64,000 nt of DNA from Flavobacterium daemonense (GTDB lineage: Bacteria > Bacteroidota > Bacteroidia > Flavobacteriales > Flavobacteriaceae), in the NCBI RefSeq assembly GCF_007341385.1, contig NZ_VJYD01000012.1:62001-126000 (forward strand). Reading direction: 5' to 3'. The notes below the pieces were generated by a model. The model was not told the DNA's origin. It searched no databases and worked only from the letters and a program-made list of their open reading frames with translations. The translations under genes and the position numbers were made by a program. This document shows, piece by piece, positions 41,657-50,600 of the stretch. Position 1 is the first letter of the stretch. Every line of letters begins with the position of its first letter.

Positions 41657-44119
41657 TTGAATACTTATAAGTTAATACTTGTTTTCTTTTTTTTATGCAT
41701 TGGCCCCATGTCAATCGCTCAAAACGCACATGTTAAAGGTGTTATTTTAGATACTGAAAATCGTCCGGTGGCTGATGTTAATATTAGCTGTTTAGGAACT
41801 GTTGTTCAGTCAGATTCAAATGGTGCTTTTGATATCGAATTGCCTCCAAATAAAAAAGTGTCGCTGATTTTTACTCATATTGCGTTGAAAATGTTGAGCT
41901 TGACAGTAAGCTTAAAACCCAATGAAATTTTCCTTTTTAATCCGGTAATGAATAATTCGGAGGAACAAATGGGTGAAGTTTTTGTTTCTTCCAAAAATAA
42001 AAAGCGTGTTCAAGGTATTGTTACCGTTGAGCCCGAAACTATTAAAAAGATTCCCGGTGCAAATGCCGGAATTGAAAATATTCTGAAAACTTTGCCGGGC
42101 GTAAATTCAAACAATGAATTGAGCACACAATACGCAGTTCGTGGTGGCAATTACGACGAAAATTTAGTTTATGTCAATGAAGTCGAGGTTTACCGTCCTT
42201 TTTTAATTCGTTCAGGGCAACAAGAAGGTTTAAGTTTTACGAATACTGATTTGGTTCAGAATGTTGATTTTTCCGCGGGAGGGTTTCAGGCTAAATTTGG
42301 CGATAAGCTTTCTTCGGTTTTAGATATTACGTATCGAAAACCAACTCAGTTTGGTGCAGCTTTCGAAGCAAGTTTCTTGGGTGGAAGCGCTGCCGTTGAT
42401 CTTGTTTCTAAAAACAAAAAATGGTCTGCGGTGACTGGAATTCGTTATCGAAATAATAGTTTGTTACTAAATAGTCAGGATACTGAAACCAATTACACTC
42501 CTGTTTTTGCAGATATTCAGACGAATATAAATTATGATATTTCTGAAAAATGGCAAATGAGTTTTTTGGGGAATATTTCGCAGAATAAATACTCCTACCA
42601 ACCATTAACGCGTCAAACTAATTTTGGTACAATCGATCAACCAATGGCTTTGACGGTTTATTATGATGGGCCAGAAAAAGACAAGTACGAAACCTATTTT
42701 GGAGCTTTAAAAACGACATATAAAGCTTTACCAAGTCTTACTTTTAAAGTGATTGGATCACTTTTTCATACCACAGAACAGGAACATTTTGATATTTTGG
42801 CACAATATCGTTTAGGAAATGTTGATGAAGATGGCAATTCAGAAAATATTGATTTTACGCGTGGTATTGGTTCACAGCTGAATCATGCGCGAAATGATCT
42901 CGATGCATTAATCGCTAATGCCGAGATTAAAGGTTTTAAAGAATGGATGAACGACAGCCAACTGGAATTTGGTCTAAAATATACCAGAGAATCCATTCGA
43001 GACCGCGTAGTCGAGTGGGAGGTAATCGATTCGGCAGGTTTTTCTATTAACCCGCCATTAGTAATTTTACCTAAAAATAATGAACCATACCAGCCTTACA
43101 CAGGACCGTTACTGCCATATCAGGATATTCGGGCAACCAATTATAATACTATAAACAGACTTTCAGGTTATACACAATTCAATAAAAAGACAGCAATTGG
43201 TTCAAGTACAGTTTGGTATCATCTTGGAGTGCGTTTTCAAAGTTGGACTGTTTCTGGAGCTTCGGTTGAAGGAAAAATGCAGACTGTTGTGAGTCCACGT
43301 GCTCAATTTGCCATTCAGCCCAATTGGGACATGGATATGGTTTTTAGGATTTCTGGTGGATTGTACCATCAGCCACCTTTTTACAGAGAACTTAGAGATT
43401 TAGACGGAGTTGTAAATCCGAATGTAAAAGCACAGGAATCTATGCATGTTGTTTTAGGGAATGATTATAATTTTAAAATGTGGAATCGTCCTTTTAAATG
43501 GGTGACGGAATTGTATTATAAATCACTTTCAGATGTAAATGTATATTCGATTGATAATGTCAGAATTCGTTACGTAGCTAACAATAACGCAAAAGCATAT
43601 GCGCAAGGTCTTGATTTCAGGCTGAATGGAGAATTTGTTCCGGGAACGGAATCGTGGGTAAGTTTTGGATATATGAAAACCGAGGAAAATTATGAAAATA
43701 AAGGATACATCGCGAGACCAACAGATCAACGTTTAAAATTTGCGATGCTTTTTCAGGATTATATGCCAAATATTCCGAGCGTAAAATTGTATCTTAATTT
43801 AGTTTACAATACCGGTTTGCCTGGCGGATCTCCAGCATATTCTGATCCTTATTTGTATCAAAACAGATTAAATGATTATAGAAGGGCAGATGTAGGTTTT
43901 GCAAAAGTTTTTGTTGACAGCAGTACAAAAGTTGCCAAAGCAAAATGGCTGAAGGATTTTAAGGAATTATCAGTTGGTCTTGAAATTTTTAATCTTTTCA
44001 ATAATCAAAACGCAATTACAAATACTTGGGTTCGCGATGTGTATTCAAAAAATGAGTATGCGATTCCAAATTACATGACTTCGAGAGTTTTTAATATAAA
44101 ATTGAATGCAAGGCTGTAA
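41657..44119 (+). CDS. TonB-dependent receptor with carboxypeptidase-like domain
   Basis: No ATG precedes the signal peptide; translation appears to start at TTG 41657 (NTYKLILVFFFLCIGPMSIAQ), giving 820 residues. A CarboxypepD_reg domain (about 25-100), a plug (about 120-230: NELSTQYAVRGGNYDENLVYVNEVEVY) and a 22-strand barrel ending RVFNIKLNARL follow. STN is absent, so it should not signal to a FecR. The ligand is unknown. It is preceded by an M23 peptidase gene (11 bp) and followed by a small lipoprotein with its own -7 box. Confidence 0.9.
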   Translation: MNTYKLILVFFFLCIGPMSIAQNAHVKGVILDTENRPVADVNISCLGTVVQSDSNGAFDIELPPNKKVSLIFTHIALKMLSLTVSLKPNEIFLFNPVMNNSEEQMGEVFVSSKNKKRVQGIVTVEPETIKKIPGANAGIENILKTLPGVNSNNELSTQYAVRGGNYDENLVYVNEVEVYRPFLIRSGQQEGLSFTNTDLVQNVDFSAGGFQAKFGDKLSSVLDITYRKPTQFGAAFEASFLGGSAAVDLVSKNKKWSAVTGIRYRNNSLLLNSQDTETNYTPVFADIQTNINYDISEKWQMSFLGNISQNKYSYQPLTRQTNFGTIDQPMALTVYYDGPEKDKYETYFGALKTTYKALPSLTFKVIGSLFHTTEQEHFDILAQYRLGNVDEDGNSENIDFTRGIGSQLNHARNDLDALIANAEIKGFKEWMNDSQLEFGLKYTRESIRDRVVEWEVIDSAGFSINPPLVILPKNNEPYQPYTGPLLPYQDIRATNYNTINRLSGYTQFNKKTAIGSSTVWYHLGVRFQSWTVSGASVEGKMQTVVSPRAQFAIQPNWDMDMVFRISGGLYHQPPFYRELRDLDGVVNPNVKAQESMHVVLGNDYNFKMWNRPFKWVTELYYKSLSDVNVYSIDNVRIRYVANNNAKAYAQGLDFRLNGEFVPGTESWVSFGYMKTEENYENKGYIARPTDQRLKFAMLFQDYMPNIPSVKLYLNLVYNTGLPGGSPAYSDPYLYQNRLNDYRRADVGFAKVFVDSSTKVAKAKWLKDFKELSVGLEIFNLFNNQNAITNTWVRDVYSKNEYAIPNYMTSRVFNIKLNARL

Positions 44120-44163
44120 GTTTACTAAAATTCAATAAAACCAAAATTTACAATCAAAAATAG

Positions 44164-44171
44164 TATATTTG
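44164..44171 (+). promoter_or_regulatory. -7 promoter box TATATTTG for the EF-hand lipoprotein
   Basis: The box is an exact TAnnTTTG match 23 bp upstream of the ATG at 44195; the -33 region lacks TTG. Confidence 0.5.
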
Positions 44172-44194
44172 ATATTCTAATATAATTGCCATAA

Positions 44195-44917
44195 ATGAAA
44201 AACTATCTAAAATATATCGCCTTAGTAATTATCGGAACTACAGTGGGTTGTAAGGACGAAGTGCAGAAGCCGAAAGTAATTTATGATGCTTCAAACAAAG
44301 CAAGTGTGGTTGCCAAAACGGATTCTACTCAAATTGAAGTAGCAGATTTGCCAATTCAGATGGAAGGAACAAATTATTTAATTCATCCAGTTGGTGATTT
44401 GAGAGTTTATGAAAAAGGAACAAAAGCACGTTACGGTTCTTCAAGTGTGAACGATGTAAGTTTCACGATTTCTAATTTAGGAGAATATGAAATTACGGGA
44501 TATTTGCAGAATTTAAAATTCCAAAAAGTGGATTCAGATTCTATCAGACCTTTATCAGATAAACCAATTTTAATTTTAACGGCGACTTATTTGAAGACAG
44601 TAGCAGATAAAACTCAGAATAAAGTAATGGTTTACACCTTAACCGATTCTGATACCAATAAAGACGGAAAAATTGATACTGGAGATATTAAAACTTTGTA
44701 TCTAAGTAATATCAGCGGGGAAAATTTCACTAAAGTTTCAGCAGATCTTCAGGAATTGGTGGACTGGAGTTTAATCGAATCAAAAAATCGCATATATTTC
44801 AGAACAATTGAAGATACCAACCAAAACGGTCAATTCGATAAAAATGATGTTCTGCATTATAATTATATAGATTTAGCTTCTAAAAAATGGGAGGTTAAAG
44901 CTTACAAGCCTATCTAA
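44195..44917 (+). CDS. Lipoprotein with two EF-hand-like calcium loops
   Basis: The 240-residue protein has a lipobox (IGTTVGC, Cys19) after a short hydrophobic stretch. Two 12-residue loops fit the EF-hand/dockerin calcium pattern: DSDTNKDGKIDTGDI and EDTNQNGQFDKNDV (about 150-163 and 207-220). The middle part is beta-rich. I do not recognise a named family. Downstream of a TonB receptor it may be a surface partner, but its own promoter box suggests separate expression. The stop codon lies in the first unit of an octamer array. Confidence 0.78.
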   Translation: MKNYLKYIALVIIGTTVGCKDEVQKPKVIYDASNKASVVAKTDSTQIEVADLPIQMEGTNYLIHPVGDLRVYEKGTKARYGSSSVNDVSFTISNLGEYEITGYLQNLKFQKVDSDSIRPLSDKPILILTATYLKTVADKTQNKVMVYTLTDSDTNKDGKIDTGDIKTLYLSNISGENFTKVSADLQELVDWSLIESKNRIYFRTIEDTNQNGQFDKNDVLHYNYIDLASKKWEVKAYKPI

Positions 44918-44953
44918 GTTGCTAAGATTCTGAGATGCTAAGGTTCTAAGTTT
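44914..44953. repeat. Octamer array, five CTAAGNNN units overlapping the lipoprotein stop
   Basis: CTAAGTTG, CTAAGATT, CTGAGATG, CTAAGGTT, CTAAGTTT. The stop TAA (44915-44917) is part of the first unit. Confidence 0.87.
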
Positions 44954-44986
44954 TTCAAAACCTTTGAAAGCAAAAAAAAACAAAAA

Positions 44987-45019
44987 CCGTTTTAAAAAAA
45001 AAAGCATTTTTTAAAACGG
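44987..45019. terminator. Bidirectional terminator between convergent genes
   Basis: A 13-bp stem (CCGTTTTAAAAAA / complement) with flanking A and T runs lies between the two outward octamer arrays. Confidence 0.85.
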
Positions 45020-45076
45020 CTTTTTTGTAAAGAATAAAAATCCTTTTAATCTGTATAATCTGCGGCTAAAAAAAAA

Positions 45077-45116
45077 CTTAGAATCTTAGCATCTAAGAAT
45101 CTCAGAACCTTAGATC
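45077..45116. repeat. Octamer array, five inverted units overlapping the DUF2971 stop
   Basis: CTTAGAAT, CTTAGCAT, CTAAGAAT, CTCAGAAC, CTTAGATC. The DUF2971 stop (45110-45112, minus) lies in the last unit. The third unit reads CTAAG on the plus strand, breaking the orientation. Confidence 0.85.
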
Positions 45117-45829
45117 AATATATCGCTTTCAAGGTCAGATTTTTCGATTTCGAAACCAAAGTCCAAGCGTTCCACCAATTCGATTACCAGTTTTTTGTAC
45201 CAGTTTTCAGATTTTGGATGAATGTAGATTTTCTCAATTAATTGATTGATATCGACATTGATTTTTAATCCGTCATTCAGTTTTATGGTGCTTTTCGTAG
45301 TATCAGTAATAATGCGCACTTCACGTTCGTACTGAAAACTTTTTCTTTTGAATAAAAACGGAAAGAATAAATCATCAAACGGAATATATTCTTTTTTGTA
45401 ATCGATATAATTTACTTCGCCAATATATTGATCAAAATTATTTTCGGGATTTAATGCTTTTTGCAATCTTCCTATTGTAGATTGAATTGCTAAACCTTCG
45501 CTATTTTGAGTAAAAATCTGCCACATTGCAAACGATTCATATTCGTTGATGTGCCAACTGCTTATGGCAACCTGCTCGCGATGAGTTTTGTAATAATTCA
45601 AAAAGTCAGGATTATCTACTGCTAATTTTTTGATTTCTTCATAAGTAGGTTCACTGAAAGTGCCTTCGTATTGATCTTCAAATTTGTCTGACCGCGACAT
45701 GAATAATTTCTTAGAAAGCAATAAATCCAGAAATTTAGATAAATCAAGATATTTCCAAACTACAGTGTCAGGATCTTCGGGAAGTTTTATATTCGGATTT
45801 TTTAGGTACATTTTATAGAGATTATTCAA
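45110..45829 (-). CDS. DUF2971 domain protein
   Basis: The 239-residue cytosolic protein fits DUF2971: VVWKYLDLSKFLDLLLSKKLFMSRSDKFEDQYEGTF near the N-terminus, ISSWHINEYESFAMWQIFTQNSEGLAIQS in the middle and SFQYEREVRIIT later. The family is widespread in accessory and defence-associated regions, but no activity is established. Here it stands alone between an octamer-array terminator and an inverted-repeat element, 103 bp from the ABC exporter stop. Confidence 0.85.
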   Translation of the reverse strand: MNNLYKMYLKNPNIKLPEDPDTVVWKYLDLSKFLDLLLSKKLFMSRSDKFEDQYEGTFSEPTYEEIKKLAVDNPDFLNYYKTHREQVAISSWHINEYESFAMWQIFTQNSEGLAIQSTIGRLQKALNPENNFDQYIGEVNYIDYKKEYIPFDDLFFPFLFKRKSFQYEREVRIITDTTKSTIKLNDGLKINVDINQLIEKIYIHPKSENWYKKLVIELVERLDFGFEIEKSDLESDILI

Positions 45830-45854
45830 AAACTACCTAAAGTTAAAAAAATAA

Positions 45855-45904
45855 ACACAGATTAAAGAAATAAAAATTAGTTTTAATATTTCCTTAATCT
45901 GTGT
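45855..45904. repeat. Short inverted-repeat element (ACACAGATTAA arms)
   Basis: The arms 45855-45865 and 45894-45904 are exact complements with an AT-rich interior. It lies between the ABC exporter and DUF2971 genes. The same CACAGATTAA word begins the element at 54111. Confidence 0.65.
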
Positions 45905-45932
45905 AGATCAACTTGGTTTTTGCTTTTAAAAA

Positions 45933-47762
45933 TTACGATTCAAAAGACTGCATCGTAACTAGTTTGTTATAAGTTCCGTTGAGGGTGATTAATTCATCGT
46001 GTGTTCCCTGTTCAACGATTTTTCCTTTTTGCATGACCACAATCACATCTGCTTTTTGGATTGTTGAAAGTCGGTGTGCAATTACGATTGAAGTTCTGTT
46101 CTGCATCATATTTTCAAGCGCAATTTGAACAAATTTTTCGCTTTCAGTATCCAATGCAGAAGTAGCTTCATCCAAAATCATAATCGGAGGATTTTTCAAT
46201 ACTGCACGAGCAATAGACAAACGTTGTTTTTGTCCGCCCGAAAGTTTGTTTCCGCTGTCGCCAATGTTCGTGTAAATCCCTTTCGGAAGATCTTTCACAA
46301 ATTCATAAGCATTAGCAATTTTTAAAGCTTCGATGATTTCATCATCAGTAGCATCTAATTTTCCTAAAGCGATATTGGCTTTAATGGTGTCATTGAATAA
46401 AATGCTGTCTTGAGTTACCAATCCCATTAAACTGCGAAGCGACTGCAAGTTCATGTCTTTGATGTTGATTCCGTCAATTGAAATTGTACCTTCATTTACA
46501 TCATAAAAACGCGTCAATAAATTGGCAATTGTACTTTTTCCGCTTCCGGATTGTCCAACAAGAGCAACAGTTTGTCCTTTTTTGATTTCAAGTGAAAAAT
46601 CTTTTAAAACATTTTCCTCTTCATACTTAAAGTTGATGTGTTGAATGCTTATGTTATTGTCAAAAGTGGTTTTTTCAACTGCATTTTCTTTAGAAACAAT
46701 AGTGTTTTCTTGGTCTAAAACTTCCAAAACACGTTCTGCTGCGGCATTTCCTCTTTTTACTCCATATGAAGCTTTAGAAATTGCTTTTGCAGGAGTTAGA
46801 ATATTGTAGGCTAATCCCATGTAGGCAATAAAAGCAGCGCCTTCTAATGTTTTGTCAATTAACACCATTTGACCACCGTACCAAAGCAAAATGGCAATTA
46901 CTGTAATTCCCATAAATTCACTTGCAGGAGATGCTAAGTTCTGGCGATTTCCAATGCTGTTTGACAATTTGAAAAAACGTTCTGTAGAACTCTGGAATAC
47001 GCCATTAAAATAGTTTTCAGAATTGTAGCCCTTAACAACTTTTAATCCTCCAATTGTTTCTTCTATTGTCGATAAAAAAGTTCCCTGTTCTTGTTGTGCT
47101 TTTGTTGACTGTTTTTTTAATTGCTTTCCGATTAATGAAATAATGTATCCAGAAACAGGAATGAAAATAAAGACAAATAAAGTTAGTTTCGCACTAATGA
47201 TCAACATGGCAATAATTGTAAAAACAATTGTCAAAGGTTCTTTTACGATAAGCTCTAAAATTGCCAAAAGCGAAGTCTGGACCTCGTTTACGTCACCAGA
47301 AATTCGGGAAATAACATCGCCTTTTCTTTTTTCTGAATAAAAAGCTAAAGGCAATTCTAATGTTTTTTTATACAATGCATTTCGCATGTCTCTCAAAACT
47401 CCATTTCTTAAAAAGTTAATGAAAAACATTGCCAAATAATCAGCTAGATTTTTTAGAAGAAAAATCGAAATTATTATTCCAACCATCACAGACAGAATAA
47501 AACCCGGATTATTTGGGTCGTTATTTTTTGTAATATAATAGTTAAGATAGTTTTCTCCGTATTCTTTTATATGTGTTATTCCTTCATATGGAGGCATCGT
47601 GGTAAGTCTTTTACTTTTTCCAAACAACACCTGCAGCATCGGAATCAATGCCATGAATGAAAGTGTACTGAAAAGTGCATACAAAACATTGAAAAAGATG
47701 TTTAGCAACGCATATTTTTTATACGGATAGATAAAAGGAACTATTTTTTTGAAATTACTCAT
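45933..47762 (-). CDS. ABC exporter, fused permease-ATPase (MsbA-like)
   Basis: The 609-residue half-transporter has an N-terminal six-helix membrane domain (about 15-325) and a C-terminal nucleotide-binding domain with Walker A LVGQSGSGKST, signature KLSGGQKQRLSIARA and Walker B PIMILDEATSALDTES, then IVIAHRLSTIQKADV. It works as a dimer; lipid A-core flippase MsbA is the nearest well-known type, but multidrug exporters look alike. Its ATG overlaps the YhcG stop (ATGA), making it the last gene of the mutase-YhcG-exporter unit. Confidence 0.92.
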   Translation of the reverse strand: MSNFKKIVPFIYPYKKYALLNIFFNVLYALFSTLSFMALIPMLQVLFGKSKRLTTMPPYEGITHIKEYGENYLNYYITKNNDPNNPGFILSVMVGIIISIFLLKNLADYLAMFFINFLRNGVLRDMRNALYKKTLELPLAFYSEKRKGDVISRISGDVNEVQTSLLAILELIVKEPLTIVFTIIAMLIISAKLTLFVFIFIPVSGYIISLIGKQLKKQSTKAQQEQGTFLSTIEETIGGLKVVKGYNSENYFNGVFQSSTERFFKLSNSIGNRQNLASPASEFMGITVIAILLWYGGQMVLIDKTLEGAAFIAYMGLAYNILTPAKAISKASYGVKRGNAAAERVLEVLDQENTIVSKENAVEKTTFDNNISIQHINFKYEEENVLKDFSLEIKKGQTVALVGQSGSGKSTIANLLTRFYDVNEGTISIDGINIKDMNLQSLRSLMGLVTQDSILFNDTIKANIALGKLDATDDEIIEALKIANAYEFVKDLPKGIYTNIGDSGNKLSGGQKQRLSIARAVLKNPPIMILDEATSALDTESEKFVQIALENMMQNRTSIVIAHRLSTIQKADVIVVMQKGKIVEQGTHDELITLNGTYNKLVTMQSFES

Positions 47763-48799
47763 TTTTTATTTATGTTATTTTCTGCAATGGCAATCGCTCT
47801 TTCGAGTTTTTCGAGCAATAATTTTTTTTCTGGTAATTGGGTTAAATATGCTGAAACTTTGATTTGTTCATCATTGTCGAGCATTAAGTAATTGATTTGT
47901 TCAGGAGATTTTTCACTGCACAAAATTAATCCAATTGGTTTGTTTTCGCCTTCTTTTTGTTCGTTTTTCTCTAACCAGCGCAAATAAAGTTCCATTTGAC
48001 CTTTATAAGCAGCTTTAAATTTCCCGAGTTTTAAGTCAATAGCAACCAATCGACGAAGACCACGATGATAAAAAAGCAAATCGATATAAAAATCTTCATC
48101 ATCGATTATTATTCTTTTTTGTCGGGCAAGAAAAGCAAATTCACTGCCCATTTCGGTAATGAAATTTTGGAGTTGAGCTAGGATGGTACTTTCTAAATCT
48201 TTTTCAGAATAGCTGTCATGTAATCCTAGAAAGTCTAAGAAATAAGGATCGCGAAAAGTCAAATCGGCGGTAATTTGTTTTTCGTTTTTTAATAAAGCTA
48301 AATCTTTAATTATGGTTTCTTCTGATTTTTTGCTAATAGCGGTTCTTTCAAAAAGCATGCTGTCAATACGTTCCTGTAAAGTTCGTACGCTCCAGTGTTC
48401 ATGAATACTCATTTGAATGTAGAATTCACGTTTTATGTCGTTTTCTATATAAATTAGATTTCGAATATGAGACCAACTCAATTTTGCACACATTGTGTGC
48501 AAAATTGTAAAGTCTTCAATTGTAGTGTTTAGTTTAACAAAACTCTGGAGATTTCTTTTGTTAAATCCAACTCCATATTTATTTGTTAAAGCAATACTTA
48601 ACGCTGGAATTATTTTTTTTCCATAATCTGCTCTATCATTTTTTAGAATTTCATCATTTATGTTTTTTCCGATTTTCCAATATAAGAGCGTTAATTCTTG
48701 GTTGACTGTTTTGGCAACAAAATGACGGGTTTGATCTATTAGGTCAGTTATTGAATCTAATAGTTCAGATTTGTCATTTGTGTCAAGTTTGTCACTCAT
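47759..48799 (-). CDS. YhcG/DUF1016-type PD-(D/E)xK nuclease-domain protein
   Basis: The 346-residue cytosolic protein has the DUF1016 N-terminal helical domain (LLYWKIGKNINDEILKNDRADYGKKI, then LSWSHIRNLIYIEN) and a C-terminal PD-(D/E)xK nuclease-like core (FYIDLLFYHRGLRRLVAIDLKLGKFKAAYKGQMELYL, about 250-290). Its core D...DLK carries the nuclease signature. The family is found across bacteria, often in accessory DNA; no substrate is established. It starts 4 bp after the phosphosugar mutase stop and overlaps the exporter start by 4 bp, an unusually seamless fit for an accessory gene. Confidence 0.88.
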   Translation of the reverse strand: MSDKLDTNDKSELLDSITDLIDQTRHFVAKTVNQELTLLYWKIGKNINDEILKNDRADYGKKIIPALSIALTNKYGVGFNKRNLQSFVKLNTTIEDFTILHTMCAKLSWSHIRNLIYIENDIKREFYIQMSIHEHWSVRTLQERIDSMLFERTAISKKSEETIIKDLALLKNEKQITADLTFRDPYFLDFLGLHDSYSEKDLESTILAQLQNFITEMGSEFAFLARQKRIIIDDEDFYIDLLFYHRGLRRLVAIDLKLGKFKAAYKGQMELYLRWLEKNEQKEGENKPIGLILCSEKSPEQINYLMLDNDEQIKVSAYLTQLPEKKLLLEKLERAIAIAENNINKK

Positions 48800-48803
48800 T
48801 TTA

Positions 48804-50534
48804 TTATTTCAATTGCATATCAGCAATAATATTCTGTATTTTTTCGTCTAAGAATTTTTCTGCTTCATCAAATTCTGAAACCGATTCGATTGCAGCATTT
48901 ACGCTGATATAGAATTTGATTTTTGGCTCAGTTCCGCTTGGTCTTGCACAAATTTTAGATCCGTCTTCAGTATAATAAATCAACACATTCGATTTCGGAA
49001 TATCCATTGTGGATTCTTCGCCGGTCAATAAATTTAAAGCAATTGATGACTGATAATCTTCAACCATGATAACTCTTTGTCCGTTGATTTCTTTCAAAGG
49101 ATTTTTACGAAGGTTGATCATCATTTGGTTGATTTCTTCCAATCCTTCCATTCCTTTTTTAGTCAATGAAACTAAAAATTCTTTGTAAAAGCCATTTTCA
49201 ACATAAAGCTGTAAAAGTTCTTTGTAAACAGAACTTCCTGCTGCTTTTGCCTGAGCGGCAACTTCGCAGATCAATAAAGTTGCAGCAACGGCATCTTTAT
49301 CTCTAACGGCATCACCAACCATAAAACCAAAGCTTTCTTCACCACCTCCAATAAATTGAAGTTCTGGAAAATCTTTGATCATTTTTGCAATCCATTTAAA
49401 ACCAGTTAAGCCAACTTTGCATTCAACACCGTAGCTTGTTGCTAATTCCATAATCATTGGAGTCGATACGATTGTTGAACCTACGAATTGTTTTCCGTTG
49501 ATTTTACCCGCTTTTTTCCATTGTTTCAATAAGAAAGAAGTCATCAAAACCATCGTCTGATTTCCGTTAAGCAAAATCAATTTGCCTTCGTTGTTTCTAA
49601 CAGCAACACCTAAACGGTCGCAGTCAGGATCTGTCCCGACAACAATATCAGAGTTTGTTTTTTCTGCTAAAGCGACAGCCATGGCCAAAGCTTCAGGTTC
49701 TTCTGGATTTGGCGATTTTACTGTTGGGAAATCTCCATCCGGAACTGCTTGTTCAGGAACAATGTGAACATTTTTGTAGCCTGCCTGCGATAAAGTATCC
49801 GGAACCGATTTTATAGAAGTTCCGTGCAATGAAGTAAAAACAATTTGTAAGTTGTCTTTAGCTTCAGCCGGAGTATTGAAACTTGCATTTTCAATTGATG
49901 ATTTTATAAAAGCTTTGTCAATATCAGTGTCAATATATTTAATCAGACTTTCGTTTGCATCAAATTTAATCTTGTCATAGCTTAAATTTTCAATAACATT
50001 AATAATTGCTGCATCTTGCGGAGGAACAATTTGGCCTCCATCTTGCCAATATACTTTGTAGCCATTGTATTCTGGCGGGTTGTGTGAAGCTGTTAAAACA
50101 ATTCCGCATTGGCATCCTAAATATTTAAGTGCAAAAGATAATTCTGGAGTTGGTCTTAAGTCTGAAAACAAATAAACCTGAATTCCATTTGCAGAGAAAA
50201 CATCAGCAACAACTTTTGCCAAAGTATTACTGTTATGACGGCAATCGTAAGCGATAACCACTTTTAAAGGCTCATTTGGGAAAACTTCATGTAAATAATT
50301 AGATAAACCCTGAGTGTTTTTTCCAAGTGTATATTTATTGATTCTGTTGTTTCCAACGCCCATTACACCACGCATTCCGCCAGTTCCAAATTCCAGATTT
50401 TTATAAAAACTTTCCTCAAGTTCTTTTGGCGAAGTTGTCATTAAATCTTTAACAGCCGCTTGTGTTTCTTTATCAAATGTTGGAGTTAACCATTCGTTTA
50501 CAGCATTCAAAATATTAGGTGCTATATTCATCAT
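48804..50534 (-). CDS. Phosphosugar mutase (phosphoglucomutase/phosphomannomutase family)
   Basis: The 576-residue alpha-D-phosphohexomutase has the phosphoserine loop LTASHNPPEYNGYKVY (Ser150), metal loop GTDPDCDRLG, sugar-binding GGEESFGF and phosphate-binding RPSGTEPKIKFY. It interconverts hexose 1- and 6-phosphates. Its length fits the PGM2-like group that also serves phosphomannose and phosphopentose. It precedes the nuclease and exporter genes on the same strand. Confidence 0.94.
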   Translation of the reverse strand: MMNIAPNILNAVNEWLTPTFDKETQAAVKDLMTTSPKELEESFYKNLEFGTGGMRGVMGVGNNRINKYTLGKNTQGLSNYLHEVFPNEPLKVVIAYDCRHNSNTLAKVVADVFSANGIQVYLFSDLRPTPELSFALKYLGCQCGIVLTASHNPPEYNGYKVYWQDGGQIVPPQDAAIINVIENLSYDKIKFDANESLIKYIDTDIDKAFIKSSIENASFNTPAEAKDNLQIVFTSLHGTSIKSVPDTLSQAGYKNVHIVPEQAVPDGDFPTVKSPNPEEPEALAMAVALAEKTNSDIVVGTDPDCDRLGVAVRNNEGKLILLNGNQTMVLMTSFLLKQWKKAGKINGKQFVGSTIVSTPMIMELATSYGVECKVGLTGFKWIAKMIKDFPELQFIGGGEESFGFMVGDAVRDKDAVAATLLICEVAAQAKAAGSSVYKELLQLYVENGFYKEFLVSLTKKGMEGLEEINQMMINLRKNPLKEINGQRVIMVEDYQSSIALNLLTGEESTMDIPKSNVLIYYTEDGSKICARPSGTEPKIKFYISVNAAIESVSEFDEAEKFLDEKIQNIIADMQLK

Positions 50535-50600
50535 TCGTTTATTTTTTGTTTAATTAAAGTAATACTAATTTTCAGGAGTTGCTCCTGAATAGACATTTGG

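Noticed and set aside
45110..45829. DUF2971 gene as part of a defence island with YhcG
   Set aside because: It is separated from YhcG by the ABC exporter and an inverted-repeat element; no other defence gene is present.
47759..48799. Part of a restriction-modification or toxin-antitoxin pair
   Set aside because: No methylase, specificity subunit or antitoxin-like gene is adjacent; both neighbours are sugar/envelope genes.
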